A stretch of 64,000 nucleotides of DNA from the NCBI RefSeq assembly GCF_902506605.1, contig NZ_LR733979.1, positions 2,952,406 to 3,016,405 of the forward strand. Reading direction: 5' to 3'. Made by a program: the position numbers and the translations under genes. Source of the stretch: Sphingomonas sp. AX6 (GTDB taxonomy: Bacteria; Pseudomonadota; Alphaproteobacteria; Sphingomonadales; Sphingomonadaceae). The notes beneath the pieces are model-generated. The model saw nothing but the letters and a program-made list of their open reading frames with translations. It was not told the origin of the DNA and made no database searches. This document shows, piece after piece, positions 47,583 to 56,217 of this stretch (position 1 is its first letter; the number at the start of each line of letters is the position of its first letter).

Positions 47583-49001
47583 TCAGATATGCAACGCCCG
47601 CCCATAAGCCGCGAGGACGCTCTCATGCATCATTTCGCTCAGCGTCGGGTGCGGGAATACCGTGTTCATCAACTCGACCTCGGTCGTCTCCAGCGTCTTG
47701 CCGACGGTATAACCCTGGATCAGTTCGGTCACTTCCGCGCCGACCATGTGCGCACCCAGCAACTCGCCGGTCTTGGCGTCGAAAACCGTTTTGATGAAGC
47801 CTTCTGCTTCGCCGAGCGCGATCGCCTTGCCGTTGCCGATGAAGGGGAAGGTGCCAGCCTTGACCTCATAACCCGCTTCCTTGGCCTTGGCTTCGGTTAG
47901 ACCAACCGAGGCGACCTGCGGGTGGCAATAGGTGCAGCCGGGAATGTTGAGCACGTCCATCGCGTGCGGATGCACATCCTTGTTGCCCAGCGCCTGGGCG
48001 ATGGCCTCGGCGGCGATCACGCCTTCATGGCTCGCCTTGTGCGCGAGCCAGGGCGGCGCGGTGATGTCGCCGATTGCCCAGATGCCCTCGACATTGGTGC
48101 GGCACATCGGGTCGGTCTTCAGGAAACCGCGATCGTCGGTCTCGACCTTCAGCGTGTCGAGCCCGATCTTTTCGGTGTTCGGAACGATGCCGATCGCGAC
48201 GATCACGTGGCTGAACGTCTCGGCGGTTTCCTTGCCCGATTTGTCCTTCAGCTTCACCGACACGCCGTCGGCACCGGGCTTAAGATCGCTCACGCCCGCC
48301 TTGGTCAGGATGCGCATACCCTGCTTGGTCAGCGACTTCTCCAGGAACGCGGAGACGTCGGCATCTTCGACCGGGACGATCCGGTCCATCATCTCGACGA
48401 CGGTCACGTCCGATCCCATGTCGTTGTAGAAGCTTGCGAACTCGATGCCGATCGCGCCCGATCCGATGACCAGCAGCTTGCTCGGCATCTCGGTGGGGGT
48501 CATCGCGTGGCGATAGGTCCAGACGCGCTTGCCGTCGGCAGGCGTGCCGGGCAAGTCGCGCGCCCGGGCGCCGGTCGCGACGATGATGTGCTTGGCGGTC
48601 AGTTCGGTCGCCTTGCCGTCCTTTTCGGTGACCGACAGCTTGCCTTTCGCGACCAGCTTCCCCTCGCCCATATGCACGGCGATCTTGTTCTTCTTCATCA
48701 GGTGCCCGATGCCCTGATTGAGCTGTTTCGCCACCCCGCGCGACCGCTTCACCACCGCGTCCAGATCGGCGCTGATCTTCTCGGCGGCGAGGCCATAATC
48801 CTTGGCATGTTGCATGTAGTGGAAGATTTCCGCCGAGCGCAGCAGCGCCTTGGTCGGGATGCATCCCCAGTTGAGGCAGATCCCCCCCAGATTCTCGCGC
48901 TCGACGATCGCGGTCTTCAGCCCCAGCTGCGCCGCGCGGATCGCGGCGACATAGCCGCCAGGTCCGGAGCCGAGAACGATGAGGTCGTAGGTGTCAGCCA
49001 T
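47583..49001 (-). CDS. lpdA: Dihydrolipoamide dehydrogenase (E3)
   Basis: 472-residue FAD flavoprotein that reoxidises lipoyl groups of 2-oxoacid dehydrogenases, here probably pyruvate dehydrogenase since the E2 gene lies upstream. N-terminal FAD site (LIVLGSGPGGYVAAIRAAQL), redox-active disulfide in GGICLNWGCIPTKAL, NAD site VIGSGAIGIEFASFY, and the C-terminal active-site His region FPHPTLSE. ATG 49001 is preferred to the GTG one codon upstream. Separated from pdhC by three small genes. Confidence 0.96.
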   Translation of the reverse strand: MADTYDLIVLGSGPGGYVAAIRAAQLGLKTAIVERENLGGICLNWGCIPTKALLRSAEIFHYMQHAKDYGLAAEKISADLDAVVKRSRGVAKQLNQGIGHLMKKNKIAVHMGEGKLVAKGKLSVTEKDGKATELTAKHIIVATGARARDLPGTPADGKRVWTYRHAMTPTEMPSKLLVIGSGAIGIEFASFYNDMGSDVTVVEMMDRIVPVEDADVSAFLEKSLTKQGMRILTKAGVSDLKPGADGVSVKLKDKSGKETAETFSHVIVAIGIVPNTEKIGLDTLKVETDDRGFLKTDPMCRTNVEGIWAIGDITAPPWLAHKASHEGVIAAEAIAQALGNKDVHPHAMDVLNIPGCTYCHPQVASVGLTEAKAKEAGYEVKAGTFPFIGNGKAIALGEAEGFIKTVFDAKTGELLGAHMVGAEVTELIQGYTVGKTLETTEVELMNTVFPHPTLSEMMHESVLAAYGRALHI

Positions 49002-49013
49002 CACTGCTTTCTT

Positions 49014-49652
49014 TCATAAACTAAACTTGGCAACCGCTTCGGCATCTATTTCAGCCACCAAATGATCAAGATATTTTAGAACGCGCAGGGGTTTGCCAAT
49101 TTTCACGCGCTCCCCCAATCGGTCACGTTTTGATCCCGATTTGCTCAAGTAGATTTGGTTCGCCATCCCACGATTATGAGTGATGACATTTCGCATCTGG
49201 ATAAATCTCGTAAGCCTCAAGCGAGTCAATGGACGGCGTAGAACCTTTAATCCGAGGGATTTCTCAATACTTTGAGACAAATCATCAATGCTTTGATATC
49301 CCAAATCGGCGACATACTTGTCTATGGCAGCTTTTCGAGCGGTTTGAATGTCGGCGCTGTCAAATAGTATTCCGATCGATATTTGCCGCCCCCTGAGGGA
49401 GCGATGGTCTTTCGATATGATCTCCAAAACCAGGTCAGCCAAATAGCTCTGAAATAGATCGACAGCGTGGGCAAATAAGAGCGTATCCAAAACCATCCGG
49501 GCTTCCGGCCCATCCTTAGCTCGGACTTCAGAACTCTCCTCGCCAAAGTCGCCTCTGACATACGAATTGGCACCACCGATGATCATAATTCCGCAAGTGG
49601 CAAAGTTAATAGTGCCGCTATTAAAAGCCTTACGGGACTCCGACCAGCTCAT
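49014..49652 (-). CDS. HEPN-like protein, low-GC accessory gene
   Basis: 212-residue, mostly helical protein of unknown function. Residues 150-165 contain MRNVITHNRG, in which Arg154-Asn155 and His159 fit the R-[N/D/H]-x(3-4)-H catalytic motif of HEPN ribonucleases. Helical stretches LLFAHAVDLFQSYLADLVLE and IDDLSQSIEKSLGL flank it. The gene is visibly richer in A/T than its neighbours, consistent with recent transfer. Its ATG (49652) overlaps the upstream thioesterase stop by ATGA. HEPN proteins often act in toxin-antitoxin or phage defence, but no partner is evident here, so function is open. Confidence 0.7.
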   Translation of the reverse strand: MSWSESRKAFNSGTINFATCGIMIIGGANSYVRGDFGEESSEVRAKDGPEARMVLDTLLFAHAVDLFQSYLADLVLEIISKDHRSLRGRQISIGILFDSADIQTARKAAIDKYVADLGYQSIDDLSQSIEKSLGLKVLRRPLTRLRLTRFIQMRNVITHNRGMANQIYLSKSGSKRDRLGERVKIGKPLRVLKYLDHLVAEIDAEAVAKFSL

Positions 49653-50050
49653 CCGCGGCCATCCTCAATCACCCGCGGTTTCCTCGCCTCGTCGATCGCG
49701 ACGAACACGAAGCGCGCCTTGGTCACCCGGCATTGTTCCTCGACATGGCGGTCGCGGCGCCAGGCTTCGACCTCGATCGTCATGCTGGTCCGCCCGGTCT
49801 TGACCAGTTCGGCATAGACCGACACTTCGTCGCCGATCGCAACGGGTGCCAGGAACTGCATCGCATCGACCGCGATCGTCACCGCGCGACCCTTCGAATG
49901 GCGGGACGCGACCAGCCCGGCGGCCATATCCATCTGGCTCATCAGCCAGCCGCCGAAGATGTCGCCATAGGGGTTGGCGTCGGCGGGCATCGTCGTCACG
50001 CGGATCGCGGGCGCGCCCGGTGGCGGGGTTTCTGTCCGTGCGTCAGTCAT
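49649..50050 (-). CDS. Acyl-CoA thioesterase (hot-dog fold)
   Basis: About 133-residue single hot-dog protein of the YciA/BFIT type that hydrolyses acyl-CoAs. The family regions ADANPYGDIFGGWLMSQMD (with the catalytic Asp) and AVDAMQFLAPVAIGDEV are clear. ATG 50050 (MTDARTETP) is chosen; it overlaps the upstream small gene by 8 bp. The stop overlaps the start of the HEPN-like gene. Confidence 0.9.
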   Translation of the reverse strand: MTDARTETPPPGAPAIRVTTMPADANPYGDIFGGWLMSQMDMAAGLVASRHSKGRAVTIAVDAMQFLAPVAIGDEVSVYAELVKTGRTSMTIEVEAWRRDRHVEEQCRVTKARFVFVAIDEARKPRVIEDGRG

Positions 50051-50264
50051 GGGTGCCATCCTGCCCTGCCCGGTCAACATCCATCGCGCGCCTGATCTGT
50101 CCGATGTTGAGGATTACGACGACGCCCATCGAAACCCAGGTCACCAGCCAGATATTGTCGCGCGCCAGCGGATAGGCCCAGACCGACACCGACCCGATCA
50201 TATAGGCCGCCATCAGGCCCGCCGCACAGGCCAGCAATTCGACCGCGGTGCGTTTTCCGATCAT
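50043..50264 (-). CDS. Small membrane protein, unknown function
   Basis: 73-residue protein with two hydrophobic helices (about residues 8-30, ELLACAAGLMAAYMIGSVSV, and 38-56, IWLVTWVSMGVVVILNIGQ). No family recognised. Follows pdhC by 5 bp and overlaps the thioesterase start by 8 bp, so it is probably co-translated within the pdhC-lpdA run of genes. Confidence 0.72.
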   Translation of the reverse strand: MIGKRTAVELLACAAGLMAAYMIGSVSVWAYPLARDNIWLVTWVSMGVVVILNIGQIRRAMDVDRAGQDGTHD

Positions 50265-50269
50265 CGTGC

Positions 50270-51568
50270 TCAGGCGAGCAGCCCCATCGGGCTCTCGATC
50301 AGTTCCTTCAGCAGCTTCATCAATTCCGCACCGTCCGCGCCGTCGATAGCGCGGTGGTCGAAACTGCCGGTGGCCGACATCACGGTGGCGACGCCAAGCG
50401 CGTCATCGACGATGTAAGGCCGCTTCTCACCCGCGCCGATCGCCAGGATCATTCCCTGCGGCGGGTTGATGACCGCATCGAACTGCTTGATGCCAAACAT
50501 GCCCATGTTCGAGATGGAGGCGGTGCCGCCCTGATATTGCTCGGGCTTCAGCTTGTTGTCCTTGGCCAGCCCCGCCAGTTCCTTCATCTCGGTAGAAATC
50601 TTGGCCAGCCCCTTATTGGCCGCGTCGCGGATGATCGGCGTGATCAGGCCCGACGGCGTCGATACCGCGACCGACACGTCGGCGCGGTGATAGCTGACCA
50701 GCGTATCGCCCGCGAACGTAACGTTGCACTTGGGCGTCGCTTCCAGCGCCACGCCCAGCGCCTTGATCAGCATGTCGTTGACCGACAGCTTCACGCCGCG
50801 CGATTCGAGCGACTTGTTGAGGTCGCCGCGCAGCTTGAGCAGCGCATCGAGGCGAATATCGACCGTCAGATAGATGTGCGGGATCGTCTGCTTCGCCTCG
50901 GTCAGGCGGCGGGCGATCGTCTTGCGGATGTTCGACAGCTTGTCCACCGAATGCGGGATGCTGTCGTCGTACCAGACCGCTTTGGATTCGGTCGGCGCAG
51001 CGGCAGGCGCAGGCGCGGCGGCGGGAGCCGCAGACGGTGCGGGCGCAGCGGCACCGGGCTTCGCGCCCTCAAGGTCCGCCTTCACCACGCGACCATTCGG
51101 TCCCGAACCCGACAGCGATGCCAGGTCGATATTCTTTTCCGCAGCGATCCGGCGTGCCAGCGGGCTTGCCTTCACCCGGTCACCCGATGCAGGTGCGGGT
51201 GCGGGTGCCGCGGTCTTGGGCGCCTCTGCCTTCGGCTCATCCTTCGGCGCTTCGGCCTTGGCTTCTTCCTTCGGCGCCTCGGCCTTCACGTCGCCACCCG
51301 ACGAAGCCGCCGCCGACGCATCCTCGCCCTCTTCGGCCAGGATCGCGATCACCGTGCCGACCCTCACATTGTCCGTACCCTCGGCGACCAGGATTTTGGC
51401 GATCACGCCTTCGTCCACCGCTTCGAATTCCATCGTCGCCTTGTCGGTCTCGATTTCCGCCATCAAGTCGCCCGACGACACGGTGTCGCCTTCCTTGACC
51501 AGCCATTTGGCGAGCGTGCCCTCTTCCATCGTCGGCGACAGCGCGGGCATCTTGATTTCGATCGACAT
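50270..51568 (-). CDS. pdhC: Pyruvate dehydrogenase complex dihydrolipoamide acetyltransferase (E2)
   Basis: 432-residue E2. An N-terminal lipoyl domain has the lipoylated Lys in [10 protein letters not shown]. An Ala/Pro/Glu-rich linker follows, then a peripheral subunit-binding domain ([18 protein letters not shown]) and another linker. The catalytic domain ends in the acetyltransferase motif [11 protein letters not shown]. The single lipoyl domain and [16 protein letters not shown] suit the alphaproteobacterial PDH type. The E1 genes are not in the window; the E3 gene lpdA is four genes downstream. Confidence 0.94.
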   Translation of the reverse strand: MSIEIKMPALSPTMEEGTLAKWLVKEGDTVSSGDLMAEIETDKATMEFEAVDEGVIAKILVAEGTDNVRVGTVIAILAEEGEDASAAASSGGDVKAEAPKEEAKAEAPKDEPKAEAPKTAAPAPAPASGDRVKASPLARRIAAEKNIDLASLSGSGPNGRVVKADLEGAKPGAAAPAPSAAPAAAPAPAAAPTESKAVWYDDSIPHSVDKLSNIRKTIARRLTEAKQTIPHIYLTVDIRLDALLKLRGDLNKSLESRGVKLSVNDMLIKALGVALEATPKCNVTFAGDTLVSYHRADVSVAVSTPSGLITPIIRDAANKGLAKISTEMKELAGLAKDNKLKPEQYQGGTASISNMGMFGIKQFDAVINPPQGMILAIGAGEKRPYIVDDALGVATVMSATGSFDHRAIDGADGAELMKLLKELIESPMGLLA

Positions 51569-51697
51569 GCGATTCCTGCAATGGTTCCCTGGGGACGCCC
51601 TCTCTCGCCGCCTGTTTCCCTAAGGTCAAGGGCGGCGCGACTTGCGAAAGCGCGGCTTTCGCGTCACCTATCGCACTCGATTGGGGGAATTGAGACC

Positions 51698-52153
51698 ATG
51701 CGTACCTATCTCGTCGTCATCGACGAAAGCCCGGAAAGCGAGATCGCGCTGCGCTTCGCCGCGCGGCGCGCGGTGAAGACCGGCGGCAATGTCGAAATCC
51801 TGGCGCTGATCCCGAAGCAGGACTTCGTCCAATGGGGCGGCGTCCAGGCCACGATCGAGGAGGAAGCCCGCACCCGCGCGGAGGCGCTGGTCACAGGCGC
51901 GGCGGGCACCTTGCTCCAGGAATCGGGAATCAAGCCGTCGATTACCGTACAGGAAGGTGACGCCGCCAAGATCGTCCGCGAGATGATCGAGGCCAATCCA
52001 GAAATCGCAGCACTGGTGCTGGGCGCGGCGGCGACCGGCGCGCCGGGTACGTTGGTCACGCACTTTTCAGGCACCGATGCGGGCAAGCTGAGCGTGCCGG
52101 TGATGATCATCCCCGGCAGCCTGGACCGCGAAGGCATCGACCGGCTGAGTTGA
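51698..52153 (+). CDS. Universal stress protein family protein
   Basis: 151-residue single UspA-type domain. Starts MRTYLVVIDESPESEIALRF and ends with the nucleotide-binding-like segment VLGAAATGAPGTLVTHFSG followed by SVPVMIIPG. Single gene on the plus strand, divergent from pdhC with 130 bp between, followed by a REP-like repeat. Exact role unknown. Confidence 0.9.
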   Translation: MRTYLVVIDESPESEIALRFAARRAVKTGGNVEILALIPKQDFVQWGGVQATIEEEARTRAEALVTGAAGTLLQESGIKPSITVQEGDAAKIVREMIEANPEIAALVLGAAATGAPGTLVTHFSGTDAGKLSVPVMIIPGSLDREGIDRLS

Positions 52154-52178
52154 AGCCGACCTGACTGCGCCCCCTCCC

Positions 52179-52299
52179 CCGTTGGTGCCGAGTAGCCTTC
52201 GAGCTTGTCGAGAAGGCCTATCGAGGTAGAGGAGCCGCACGGACGCCCTGTCTCGATACGGCTTCTCGACTTCGCTCGAACCCTACTCGACACAAACGG
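52179..52299. repeat. REP-like inverted repeat, type B
   Basis: GAGTAGCCTTCGAGCTTGTC arm and its partner ending CGAACCCTACTCGACACAAA, between the universal stress protein gene and the peptidase. Confidence 0.85.
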
Positions 52300-52357
52300 C
52301 CAGGGGTGTGTCACAACCCCTTGCCAACCGCGCGCCCGCCCGCCAGCATCCGCGCCC

Positions 52358-53653
52358 ATGAAGCATCTCCTCGCCCTCGCCGCCCTCCCCCTCCTCTTCG
52401 CCACGCCAGCACACGCCCAGGACAAGGTTGATCCCGCCGCCCTCCGAGCCACGGTCGAAAAGCTCGTTAGTTTCGGCACACGACACACGCTGTCCGATCC
52501 CGATCACCCCACCCGCGGCATCGGTGCCGCCCGCCGTTGGACCGCGAACGAATTTGAACGGATCAGCGCGTCGTGCGGCAACTGCATCCAGGTTGCGAAC
52601 TTGGCGCGCACGTTCGAGGGTCCGCGCGCGCCCGACGGCGTCAACGTCGTCAACGTGCTGGGCTTCCAGAAAGGCCGCGACCCGAACCGCGTCGTCATCG
52701 TCATGGGCCATATCGACAGCCGCGTGTCCGACGTGATGAACTTCACCGCCGACTCACCGGGCGCGAACGACGACGCATCGGGCGTCGCCTTGGTGATCGA
52801 GGCCGCACGCATCCTGTCGAAGGAGCAATTCGACGCCACCATCATCTATGCCGCGCTGTCGGGCGAGGAGCAGGGATTATGGGGCGCGACGCTGCTCGCC
52901 GAGACCGCAAAAGAACGCGGTTGGGTCGTCTCCGCCGCGCTCAACAACGACATGGTGGGCAACACGGTCGGCCAGAACGGCAAGCGCATTTCGGACCGCG
53001 TCCGCGTCTTTTCCGAAGGCATCCGCGCGGTCGAAACGCTGGAGCAGCACCGCAAACGACGCGGCGACGGCGGCGAGGATGACGGCCCCAGCCGCGCGCT
53101 GGCCAAGGCGATCGCCGAAGTCTCCGAAGACACCAAGGGCATCGACGTGTTCGTCAACCGCCGCCCCGACCGCTTCGGCCGCGGCGGCGATCACGAAGCG
53201 TTTCTCCGACTCGGCTATCCGGCAGTCCGATTCACCGTCGCGGCGGAGAATTACGACCAGCAGCACCAGGATCTGCGTACCGAAAATGGCCGCGTTTATG
53301 GCGACACCATCGACAAGATGGACTTCCCGTACATGGCGCGGATCGTCCAGTTGAACCTCAACGCCATCCGCCGCTTCGCCAGCGCGCCCGCGGTGCCGAA
53401 CAATGTCCGGATGGACGGCGCGGTCTCCACTGATACGACGGTCAAATGGGAAGCCGCTCCGGGTGCTGCCGGATACCGCATCCACTGGCGCCGCAACAAC
53501 GCGCAGAACTGGACCGACCACCGCGACGTGCCCGCGAACACGACCGAACTGGTGTTGAAGGATATCGTCGTCGACGATCATTTCGTCGGCGTGTCGTCAC
53601 TGTCGAAGGACGGCGCGGAATCGATCGTCGCGTTCGCCGGACGGGGTCAGTAA
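52358..53653 (+). CDS. Secreted M28-family metallopeptidase with FnIII-like tail
   Basis: 431-residue protein with a signal peptide (MKHLLALAALPLLFATPAHA). The two-zinc aminopeptidase domain has candidate ligands in VMGHIDS (His118), SPGANDDASG (Asp138), SGEEQGLWG (Glu170/171), NNDMVGN (Asp198) and GGDHEAF (His ~289). A Cys73/Cys76 pair sits near the N-terminus. The last ~85 residues look like a fibronectin type III module. ATG 52358 begins the signal. Likely degrades peptides in the periplasm or outside. Confidence 0.92.
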   Translation: MKHLLALAALPLLFATPAHAQDKVDPAALRATVEKLVSFGTRHTLSDPDHPTRGIGAARRWTANEFERISASCGNCIQVANLARTFEGPRAPDGVNVVNVLGFQKGRDPNRVVIVMGHIDSRVSDVMNFTADSPGANDDASGVALVIEAARILSKEQFDATIIYAALSGEEQGLWGATLLAETAKERGWVVSAALNNDMVGNTVGQNGKRISDRVRVFSEGIRAVETLEQHRKRRGDGGEDDGPSRALAKAIAEVSEDTKGIDVFVNRRPDRFGRGGDHEAFLRLGYPAVRFTVAAENYDQQHQDLRTENGRVYGDTIDKMDFPYMARIVQLNLNAIRRFASAPAVPNNVRMDGAVSTDTTVKWEAAPGAAGYRIHWRRNNAQNWTDHRDVPANTTELVLKDIVVDDHFVGVSSLSKDGAESIVAFAGRGQ

Positions 53654-53679
53654 CTCAGCGCCTCGGTTTTCCTCTCAAT

Positions 53680-53756
53680 CCGTTTGTTCGAGCGAGGTCG
53701 AGAAACGTGGCGAGGCGCTAAGGAACACGTTTCTCGACTTCGCTCGAAACGAACGG
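53680..53756. repeat. REP-like inverted repeat, type A
   Basis: CCGTTTGTTCGAGCGAGGTC arm and the TTTCTCGACTTCGCTCGAAA arm, downstream of the M28 peptidase gene. Confidence 0.88.
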
Positions 53757-53780
53757 TGAGAGACTGGCTGTACAGTCAGA

Positions 53781-53808
53781 CGGCAAGGCTCCCCCCAGAG
53801 CCTTGCCG
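53781..53808 (-). terminator. Hairpin after the RcnB-like gene
   Basis: CGGCAAGGCTC and GAGCCTTGCCG pair perfectly around a 6-bp loop, about 20 bp after the stop of the minus-strand gene. There is no clear T-run, so termination is probable rather than certain. Confidence 0.55.
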
Positions 53809-53826
53809 CCCGCCCCCGTCAACCGC

Positions 53827-54966
53827 CTAGCAGTTGCACTTCTTCGTCTGCACGCGGCGGTACGACTTGCCACCCTTGCCGCGCGTCGTGACGACTTCCT
53901 CGGTGACATAGGTCCGGCTGGTCACCACCGGTTCGCTGTCGATGCGGATCGTGTGGGTGACCGCGGGCGGGTAATAATATCCGCCAGAGATATAGCCCCC
54001 CGCCGGATAGCCCGGCGGCGCATAGTCCGCGGCGTAACCCTCGGCATAGTCGTCATAATATCCGTCGCGGTCGTCGGCATAATAATGCCCCGCACCATCG
54101 TTCCAGTCGATGCCCTCGACCCAGTCGATCACCTGTCCGTGCCGGTCGACCAGCACCGCATCGTCATAATAACGGACCCAGCGATCGTCGCGCGACGGCG
54201 CGTCCAGGTCATAGGTCCAGTAATCGACGACCACGAATTCGGGTGCCCACCAGTAACGCGGCAGGCTCCAGCCTTGCGCGGGGCGACGATAGGCACCCCA
54301 GCCGCCGGGTGCTTGCCAGCCGCCTTCCCAACGACCCTCACGCTGCTCGCCCCAGCGATGCTTGGGCGCATGATGCGGCTTGGCGTCGGCGTGACGGTGC
54401 GGCATCGGCGGTGCATCGGCGTGTCGCTCGGCCTCGTGATGAGGACGCGGCGGGGGTGGCGCGTCGGCATGACGCTCCAGCGCAGGCCGCGGTTTTGGCG
54501 GCGGCGGCGCATCGGCGCGGCGCACCGGGGCGGGTTTTGCAGGCGGTGCATAGGATGCGCCCGGCGGTGGTGGAGGCGGAGCCTCGGCGCGCGCCACGGG
54601 TGCAGCGGCGGGGGGGGGTGGCGGTGGCAGCGCTCCGGCATCGCCCGGCGCGGGCGTGGGCGCTGGCGGGACAGCCGCGCGTGCGACCGGAGGCTTGGGC
54701 GCAGTCGGCACCGGCTGAACCACTTCGGCACGCGGAGCGAAGCGCGGCGCGGGCTGTGCCTGGGGTGCCGCGATCGGGGCATCGGGCACGGTCGCGGGTG
54801 CTGGCGCGATCGGCGCCGCTTCCTCGACTGGCGGAGGCGGAGGCGGAGGCGGCGGCGCAGGCTGCCCGCTCACCCATTTGCCGTCGCGGATCACGCTTTG
54901 CGCATCGGCGGGTGCAGCGAGCGCCAATGGCGATGCTGCCAGCGCTAGGACGATCATGGCGCGCAT
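53827..54966 (-). CDS. RcnB-domain protein with long proline-rich region
   Basis: 379-residue secreted protein. A signal peptide (MRAMIVLALAASPLALAAPADA) is followed by about 190 residues dominated by Pro and Ala, with poly-Pro runs and several imperfect repeats of the form R-H/A-DAPPPP-x-P. The region from about 215 to 290 matches the RcnB family (SLPRYWWAPEFVVVDYWTYD, DDRWVRYYDDAVLVDRHGQV). The C-terminus is Tyr/Gly-rich and then basic, ending KKCNC. RcnB proteins are periplasmic and in E. coli are linked to Ni/Co homeostasis; here the role is unknown. Confidence 0.85.
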   Translation of the reverse strand: MRAMIVLALAASPLALAAPADAQSVIRDGKWVSGQPAPPPPPPPPPVEEAAPIAPAPATVPDAPIAAPQAQPAPRFAPRAEVVQPVPTAPKPPVARAAVPPAPTPAPGDAGALPPPPPPAAAPVARAEAPPPPPPGASYAPPAKPAPVRRADAPPPPKPRPALERHADAPPPPRPHHEAERHADAPPMPHRHADAKPHHAPKHRWGEQREGRWEGGWQAPGGWGAYRRPAQGWSLPRYWWAPEFVVVDYWTYDLDAPSRDDRWVRYYDDAVLVDRHGQVIDWVEGIDWNDGAGHYYADDRDGYYDDYAEGYAADYAPPGYPAGGYISGGYYYPPAVTHTIRIDSEPVVTSRTYVTEEVVTTRGKGGKSYRRVQTKKCNC

Positions 54967-55139
54967 AGACTTTGCTCCTTATGCGAAACCGGATCGTCCA
55001 TGGGGCCGATCGGCGCATTTTTGGTTCACAGCAGCTTAACGCACGCGTCAGCGATTCGCCGACACCGCTCTATGGTTAAGCCCTGTGCCAGAATGACGCA
55101 AAATCGGGAGTGGCGGGACGCGCAATGCCCCGCGCCGGG

Positions 55140-55625
55140 TCAGCCGATCCGGTTGGCCAGCAACGCCGCGATCGCCTCCACCCCACGCGCGTCCGCCTCG
55201 TCGAACCGCGCTGCGCTGGGGCTGTCGAGGTCGATCACCGCGGTCACCCGCCCGTCGCGCACCACCGGCACCACGAGTTCGGAGCGACTGTCGGCATCGC
55301 AAGCGATATGCCCGGGAAACGCATGGACGTCCTCGACCAACTGCGTCTCGCCACTGGCGGCCGCTGCGCCGCACACGCCGCGCCCGAACGGAATGCGGAT
55401 ACACGCCGCCTTGCCTTGAAACGGCCCCAGCACCAGTTCGTCCTCGCCCACCGTGCGATAGAATCCCGCCCAGTTCAGATCGGGCAGGAATTGCCACAGC
55501 AACGCCGCGACATTGGCCATGTTGGCGATGCCATCGGGCTCACCCGTGGTGATCGCATCCACGGCTTCGTACAGGTCGCGATAGAGCGTGGGCTTGTCGT
55601 CGGTGGCGATATCGAAAGCGTACAT
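55140..55625 (-). CDS. msrC: Free methionine-(R)-sulfoxide reductase (GAF domain)
   Basis: 161-residue GAF-fold enzyme that reduces free methionine-R-sulfoxide. The family active-site cysteines are all present: Cys75 and Cys85 (KAACIRIPFGRGVCG) and Cys109 (HIACDADSRSELVVPV). ATG 55625 (MYAFDIATDD) is chosen; a longer open frame reads REP sequence. The single gene is flanked upstream by a composite REP-like repeat. Confidence 0.9.
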   Translation of the reverse strand: MYAFDIATDDKPTLYRDLYEAVDAITTGEPDGIANMANVAALLWQFLPDLNWAGFYRTVGEDELVLGPFQGKAACIRIPFGRGVCGAAAASGETQLVEDVHAFPGHIACDADSRSELVVPVVRDGRVTAVIDLDSPSAARFDEADARGVEAIAALLANRIG

Positions 55626-55658
55626 GGGGATCCTAAGGCTTATCCGAACTGCCCTTAC

Positions 55659-55788
55659 CCGTTCGTTTCGAGCGAAGTCGAGAAACGTGATCTTGGAGCG
55701 CGGAATGCGTTTCTCGACTTCCGCCTTTTGCGGAAGTTTATCCTGAGCGCCTGCCTTGGCAGGCAGCCGAAGGGCTCGAAACAAACGG
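55659..55788. repeat. REP-like inverted repeat, type A, split by a second palindrome
   Basis: Type A repeat whose right-hand core is interrupted after CTCGACTTC by about 50 bp, including CTTCCGC/GCGGAAG and GCCTGCC/GGCAGGC hairpins, before GGCTCGAAACAAACGGG resumes. It looks like one repeat inserted into another. Confidence 0.8.
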
Positions 55789-55809
55789 GCGGAGGGCAAT
55801 TATAATCCA

Positions 55810-56217
55810 TCAATCAAACGAAACTCTGCCCCGCCCCGCCTTCACCACCGCCCGACTTTTCTTCGCATCCACGCGTCGCGCCTTCGCCGCCTTGCTCACC
55901 TTGGTCTTCACCCGCCGCGGGTCGCGCTCATGGGCCTTCATCACCAGTTCCGCGATCCGTTCGCGGGCATCGCTGCGGTTCGCGTCCTGCGTGCGAAACC
56001 GCCGCGCGGTAATCAGCAATTCGCCCGCCGCCGTCATCCGGCTTCCTGCAAGTTCCTTCAACTTGGCATAAGCATAGGGCGCCAGCCCCAACCGATAGAC
56101 GTCGACCCGCAACTGCACCGCCGTCGCCACCTTGTTGACGTTCTGCCCGCCCGGCCCCGATGCGGCGAGGAAGCGTTCCTCGACGATCGCCGCGTCCGGG
56201 ATGACATACTCAGCCAT
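55810..56217 (-). CDS. arfB: Alternative ribosome-rescue peptidyl-tRNA hydrolase ArfB
   Basis: 135-residue release-factor-like protein with the catalytic GGQ (residues 23-25, in SGPGGQNVNKV) and a basic C-terminal tail (KTKVSKAAKARRVDAKKSR) that in ArfB enters the empty mRNA channel. Its size excludes a full RF1/RF2. ATG 56217 is chosen to give a canonical MAEYVIPDAAI start. Overlaps the end of the pseudouridine synthase gene by about 8 bp. Confidence 0.93.
   Translation of the reverse strand: MAEYVIPDAAIVEERFLAASGPGGQNVNKVATAVQLRVDVYRLGLAPYAYAKLKELAGSRMTAAGELLITARRFRTQDANRSDARERIAELVMKAHERDPRRVKTKVSKAAKARRVDAKKSRAVVKAGRGRVSFD

Noticed and set aside
50354..52153. 599-codon plus-strand open frame
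   Set aside because: Reads antisense to pdhC and then in frame into the universal stress protein; only the part from ATG 51698 is the real gene.
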